A program made the translations under genes and the position numbers. From Actinomycetota bacterium (GTDB lineage Bacteria > Actinomycetota > Thermoleophilia > UBA2241): a stretch of DNA of 8,164 nucleotides. The stretch covers positions 6,952-15,115 of the forward strand of contig PMKK01000154.1 in assembly GCA_003157715.1 (NCBI GenBank), in the 5' to 3' direction. The notes beneath the pieces are model-generated. The model was not told the origin of the DNA. It saw only the letters and a program-made list of their open reading frames with translations, and did not search any database. Shown piece by piece: positions 5,735-8,164 of the stretch (positions are counted from its first letter, which is position 1; every line of letters starts with the position of its first letter).

Positions 5735-5880
5735 GATTCCCTCGGTGGCACGGAAACCGGTGAGAGCCCGGTGCTGCCCCGCAACTGTGACCGCCGACGA
5801 ACGTCGCCGACAAGCCACTGTCTCAGGACCAGAGATGGGAAGGCGCGACAAGTAGGCTGGCAAGCGGCAAGCCAGGAGAC
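5735..5880 (+). ncRNA. Cobalamin (adenosylcobalamin) riboswitch
   Basis: Hallmark segments occur in order: GGCACGGAAACCGGTGAGAG and then CCCGGTGCTGCCCCGCAACTG (the conserved core that includes GCCCCGCAACTGTGA), GCCACTG...CAGGACCAGAGATGGGAAGGCG, and the terminal B12 box GCAAGCCAGGAGAC (5867-5880). It sits 134 nt before the start of cobO, right behind a promoter. Binding of a B12 coenzyme is expected to lower expression of the salvage genes downstream. The exact ends are approximate; the identity is secure. Confidence 0.95.
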
Positions 5881-5960
5881 GGCCGCCGAGGGCGCCGACA
5901 GCAGGCCTCGCGGGAGGACTGAGGTCGTCGTCGCTGCCGGGTCTCTGCCGGTCGCCGTCG

Positions 5961-6009
5961 CTCCTCGACCCCGCCCGCCCGGCCCGTCTGCCACGTCGTC
6001 CACGAGGAG
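5961..6009 (+). promoter_or_regulatory. Possible Shine-Dalgarno-sequestering hairpin of the riboswitch
   Basis: CTCCTCG (5961-5967) is perfectly complementary to CGAGGAG (6003-6009), which covers the cobO ribosome binding site. No intrinsic terminator was seen between aptamer and gene, so control by hiding the ribosome binding site is the simplest model. The pairing is only 7 bp with a 35-nt loop and has not been folded against alternatives. Confidence 0.35.
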
Positions 6010-6014
6010 GAGAC

Positions 6015-6692
6015 ATGCGCAGCGACCTGGTCACCAAGCAAGCCGGCACGACGCCGGCCACCGAACGCCCGGCGCTTTCGGAACGCCCTGGGGGATCCGA
6101 GCAACCTGGGCGGATCGGGCAACCCGGGCGATCCGAGCAACCTGGGCGGGCCTCGACTGCCGCCTGCGCGCCGGCCGAGCGCGGCTACGTCCAGGTCTAC
6201 ACCGGCGAGGGAAAGGGCAAGACCACGGCCGCGTTCGGGCTGGCGCTGCGCGCCGCCGGCCACGGCAAGCACGTCTTCATCGGCCAGTTCATGAAAGGCC
6301 GGCCGTGCGGCGAGATCGCCGCGCTTTCCCTGCATCCCGAGGTCACGGTCGAGCAGTTCGGCAGCCCCGGCTGCATCCGCCGCGACGAGACGACCTCCGG
6401 CCACGTCTCCGACGCCGGCCGCGGCCTGGCCCGGGCGACCGCGGCACTGGTCTCCGGCGACTACGACCTCGTCGTGCTCGACGAGCTCGACGTCGCCGTC
6501 CTGTTCGGCCTGCTCTCCGACGCCGACTGCGCGCGGCTGATCGAGTCGCGGCCATCGCGGGTCGAGCTCGTCATCACCGGCCGCGGCGCGCCGCGAGCGG
6601 TGCTCGACCGTGCCGACCTGGTCACCGAGATGCGCGAGGTCAGGCACTACTACCGCCGGGGCGTGCCGGCGCGCGCCGGGATAGAGTTCTAG
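6015..6692 (+). CDS. cobO: Cob(I)yrinic acid a,c-diamide adenosyltransferase (CobO/BtuR/CobA type)
   Basis: This 225-aa cytoplasmic enzyme transfers the adenosyl group of ATP to the cobalt of reduced corrinoids, the step that makes cobinamide or cobyrinic acid usable for coenzyme B12. It has the P-loop GEGKGKTT (residues 64-71) in VQVYTGEGKGKTTAAFGLA, the Walker B-like DLVVLDELD (151-159), and the family's C-terminal signature TEMREVRHYYRRGVPARAGIEF (204-225). The ATG is preceded by GAGGAGGAG (6004-6012). Homologues are about 170-200 aa; the surplus is an N-terminal tail of about 55 residues carrying five degenerate hexapeptide repeats (pattern S-E-Q-P-G-R). It is the first gene behind the cobalamin riboswitch, with cbiZ 64 bp downstream. 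Confidence 0.93.
   Translation: MRSDLVTKQAGTTPATERPALSERPGGSEQPGRIGQPGRSEQPGRASTAACAPAERGYVQVYTGEGKGKTTAAFGLALRAAGHGKHVFIGQFMKGRPCGEIAALSLHPEVTVEQFGSPGCIRRDETTSGHVSDAGRGLARATAALVSGDYDLVVLDELDVAVLFGLLSDADCARLIESRPSRVELVITGRGAPRAVLDRADLVTEMREVRHYYRRGVPARAGIEF
6057..6146 (+). repeat. Five degenerate 18-bp tandem repeats in the 5' end of cobO
   Basis: Read in frame, five consecutive 18-bp units encode ATERPA, LSERPG, GSEQPG, RIGQPG and RSEQPG. Units 3 and 5 share TCCGAGCAACCTGGG exactly (6096-6110 and 6132-6146). The array forms part of a hydrophilic N-terminal tail in front of the conserved adenosyltransferase domain. Confidence 0.8.
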
Positions 6693-6756
6693 AAGGCACA
6701 TCGCCGGCCTGCCCCGCGCTGCCGGCGTTCCGAAGCCCTGAGTGAGGAGCAACACC

Positions 6757-7449
6757 GTGAGCGATCGCGCCGAGACGACCATCCCCGACATCCACGTCGC
6801 CATCGACGAGCTCGGCGTGTCTCTGCGCAGCGGCCGGGTCCTGACGGTCCTGAGCTCCGCGGTCGTGGGCGGCGGGCTCTGCCGGGTGCGCGACATCGTC
6901 AACATGCACGTCGACGACATGCCACCCGGGACGAGTCCCGAGCAGGAGCTTGCCGCCCACGCCGCGCGCCTCGGCATCGACGCTCCCTTCGTGGGCGTGA
7001 TGACGGCCGCCAAGACGCAGTACGCACAGGTCGCCACCGCCTCGCGAGACGGCCTGACGGTGGCGGCCGTGGTCTCGGTGGGCCTGAGCAACACCACCTC
7101 GGCGGGGCTCAGCGAACCGGTGGCCGCCGGGCCCGGCACCATCAACATCATCGTGCTGGTCGACGGGCAGCTCACGCCGGCCGCCCTGGTGAACGCGGTC
7201 ATCACCGTGACCGAGGCCAAGACCATGGTCTTGGGCGAGTGGCAGGTGCGCACGGCCCAGGGACAGCCCGCCAGCGGCACCTCGACCGACTCGGTGGTCG
7301 TCGCGGCCACCGGGCGCGGCGCCGCGCTGAGCTACGCCGGCCCGGCGACGACGGTCGGCTGGCTTGCCGCCCGCGCGACGCGGCAGGCCATCGAGCAGAT
7401 CTGCGCCGCCAAGCTCGCTCGCGACGGCGGCCGGCGCGTCGGCTGGTAG
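6757..7449 (+). CDS. cbiZ: Adenosylcobinamide amidohydrolase CbiZ
   Basis: CbiZ removes the aminopropanol side chain from adenosylcobinamide, giving adenosylcobyric acid, so that foreign or incomplete corrinoids can be rebuilt. The 230-aa protein shows the family pattern in order: SSAVVGGGLCRVRDIVNMHV (33-52), VSVGLSNTTSAG (107-118), GTINIIVLVDGQLTPAALVN (127-146) running into AVITVTEAKT (147-156), SGTSTDSVVVA (173-183) and YAGPATTVGWL (193-203). The GTG start has GAGGAG (6744-6749) 7 nt upstream; an upstream extension would add only a few residues and lacks such a site. It lies between cobO and cbiB, the enzymes that act before and after it in cobinamide salvage, and shares the riboswitch-controlled transcript. 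Confidence 0.92.
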   Translation: MSDRAETTIPDIHVAIDELGVSLRSGRVLTVLSSAVVGGGLCRVRDIVNMHVDDMPPGTSPEQELAAHAARLGIDAPFVGVMTAAKTQYAQVATASRDGLTVAAVVSVGLSNTTSAGLSEPVAAGPGTINIIVLVDGQLTPAALVNAVITVTEAKTMVLGEWQVRTAQGQPASGTSTDSVVVAATGRGAALSYAGPATTVGWLAARATRQAIEQICAAKLARDGGRRVGW

Positions 7450-7457
7450 CCGCCGAC

Positions 7458-8164
7458 GTGCTTGCCGTGACCGCTGACTCGCCGATCATGGCGGCCGCCA
7501 CGGTGCTGCTGGCGGGAATCGTCGATGTGGCTTTCGGGGAGCCGCCCAACGCGATCCACCCGGTCGTCTGGACAGGCCGGCTGGTCACGTCCCTCGAGCG
7601 TCACGGCCCTCATGGCCGGCCGCGGGCCGAGCTTGCCTACGGCGCGCTGATCGTGGCCGTGACGGCGGGCGTCTGTGCCGCCGCGGGCCTCGCCATCGTC
7701 ATCGTGCTCGTCCGCCTGCCCTGGTGGCTGGCCCTGCCGCTGGGCGCCGCCGCGCTCAAGGTGACCTTCTCACTGCGCGGGCTGGTGGCCGCCGGCCGCC
7801 ACGTGCAGCACGCGCTCGACACCGACACCGACGCCGCGCGCGAGGGGCTGCGTGCCCTGGTCAGCCGCCGCCGCGACCTGGAGCCGCCGCGGATCGTGTC
7901 CGCGGCGGTCGAGTCGCTGGCCGAGAACCTCACCGACAGCGTCGTCGCCCCCTTGCTGTTCTTCGCTCTCCTGGGGCTGCCCGGCGCGCTGGCCTACCGG
8001 GCCATCAACACGATGGACGCGATGATCGGCTATCACGGCAGGTACGAGTACCTCGGCAAGGTGGCGGCGCGCGCCGACGACGTCGCCAACTTCATCCCGG
8101 CCCGCCTGACCGGCCTGCTGCTGACCGCGCTGGCCGCCGGCCGCGGCACGGGAGCGGCGGCGTG
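7458..8164 (+). CDS. cbiB: Adenosylcobinamide-phosphate synthase CbiB/CobD, C-terminal part outside window
   Basis: This integral membrane enzyme joins adenosylcobyric acid to aminopropanol or its phosphate. About 235 codons are visible and the frame runs off the right edge without a stop. Signature segments: GIVDVAFGEPPNAIHPVVWT near the N-terminus; SRRRDLEPPRIVSAAVESLA then ENLTDSVVAPL; and AINTMDAMIGYHGRYEYLGK followed by ARADDVANFIPARLTGLL, which is diagnostic for the family. Hydrophobic segments fit a multi-pass protein. GTG at 7458 (8 bp after the cbiZ stop), GTG at 7467 and ATG at 7488 are all possible starts, none with a clear Shine-Dalgarno. ATG 7488 (MAAATVLLAG) fits homologue length best, while 7458 is given as the outer limit. 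Translation may be coupled to cbiZ. Confidence 0.92.
   Translation, partial: MLAVTADSPIMAAATVLLAGIVDVAFGEPPNAIHPVVWTGRLVTSLERHGPHGRPRAELAYGALIVAVTAGVCAAAGLAIVIVLVRLPWWLALPLGAAALKVTFSLRGLVAAGRHVQHALDTDTDAAREGLRALVSRRRDLEPPRIVSAAVESLAENLTDSVVAPLLFFALLGLPGALAYRAINTMDAMIGYHGRYEYLGKVAARADDVANFIPARLTGLLLTALAAGRGTGAAA

Noticed and set aside
5823..7310. 495-aa minus-strand open frame across cobO and cbiZ
   Set aside because: It is antisense to the riboswitch, cobO and cbiZ, which are all well supported. It shows no domain and no ribosome binding site.

Overview
The window is GC-rich, gene-dense DNA that reads as chromosomal and most resembles a high-GC Actinomycetota genome. Supporting signs are frequent GTG starts, GTGA start/stop overlap, actinobacterial-type metal ABC proteins, a secreted YkuD L,D-transpeptidase with Ig-like domains, and Pro/Ala/Gly-rich N-terminal tails. 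The genus cannot be fixed from this sequence. A deep-branching class such as Thermoleophilia is only a guess. No rRNA, tRNA, CRISPR array, transposase or phage gene was found.

Left part (1-2171, minus strand): a metal-uptake ABC operon read leftwards, in the order substrate-binding lipoprotein, ATPase, permease. The permease is cut by the window edge. A 15-bp 7-1-7 palindrome of the Fur/Zur type lies directly in front of the lipoprotein start, so the operon is probably repressed by a Fur-family metal sensor. The binding residues visible in the lipoprotein (two His and probably two Glu) do not settle zinc versus manganese.

Middle (2172-2794): mostly non-coding. It holds a 35-codon remnant of a Rossmann-fold oxidoreductase that keeps its ribosome binding site, a possible operator in front of it, a perfect 23-bp inverted repeat, and a diverged direct copy of one arm 59 bp further on. 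Next comes a plus-strand gene for a six-helix membrane protein of unknown function with a His-rich segment (2795-3577). A short GC-rich convergent gap full of repeats follows.

Minus-strand pair (3702-5652): a xylose-isomerase-like TIM-barrel protein followed after 34 bp by an exported L,D-transpeptidase that would cross-link peptidoglycan.

Right part (5696-8164, plus strand): a promoter, a cobalamin riboswitch, and then the corrinoid genes cobO/btuR (adenosyltransferase), cbiZ (adenosylcobinamide amidohydrolase) and cbiB/cobD (adenosylcobinamide-phosphate synthase, cut by the window edge). Together they describe cobinamide salvage: the incoming corrinoid is adenosylated, its aminopropanol side chain is removed by CbiZ to give adenosylcobyric acid, and CbiB attaches the cell's own side chain. 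B12 would switch the set off through the riboswitch.

No wholly new multi-gene system is evident. The least explained items are the long perfect inverted repeat with its extra copy, the His-rich membrane protein, and the in-frame tandem repeats that build the N-termini of three unrelated genes.
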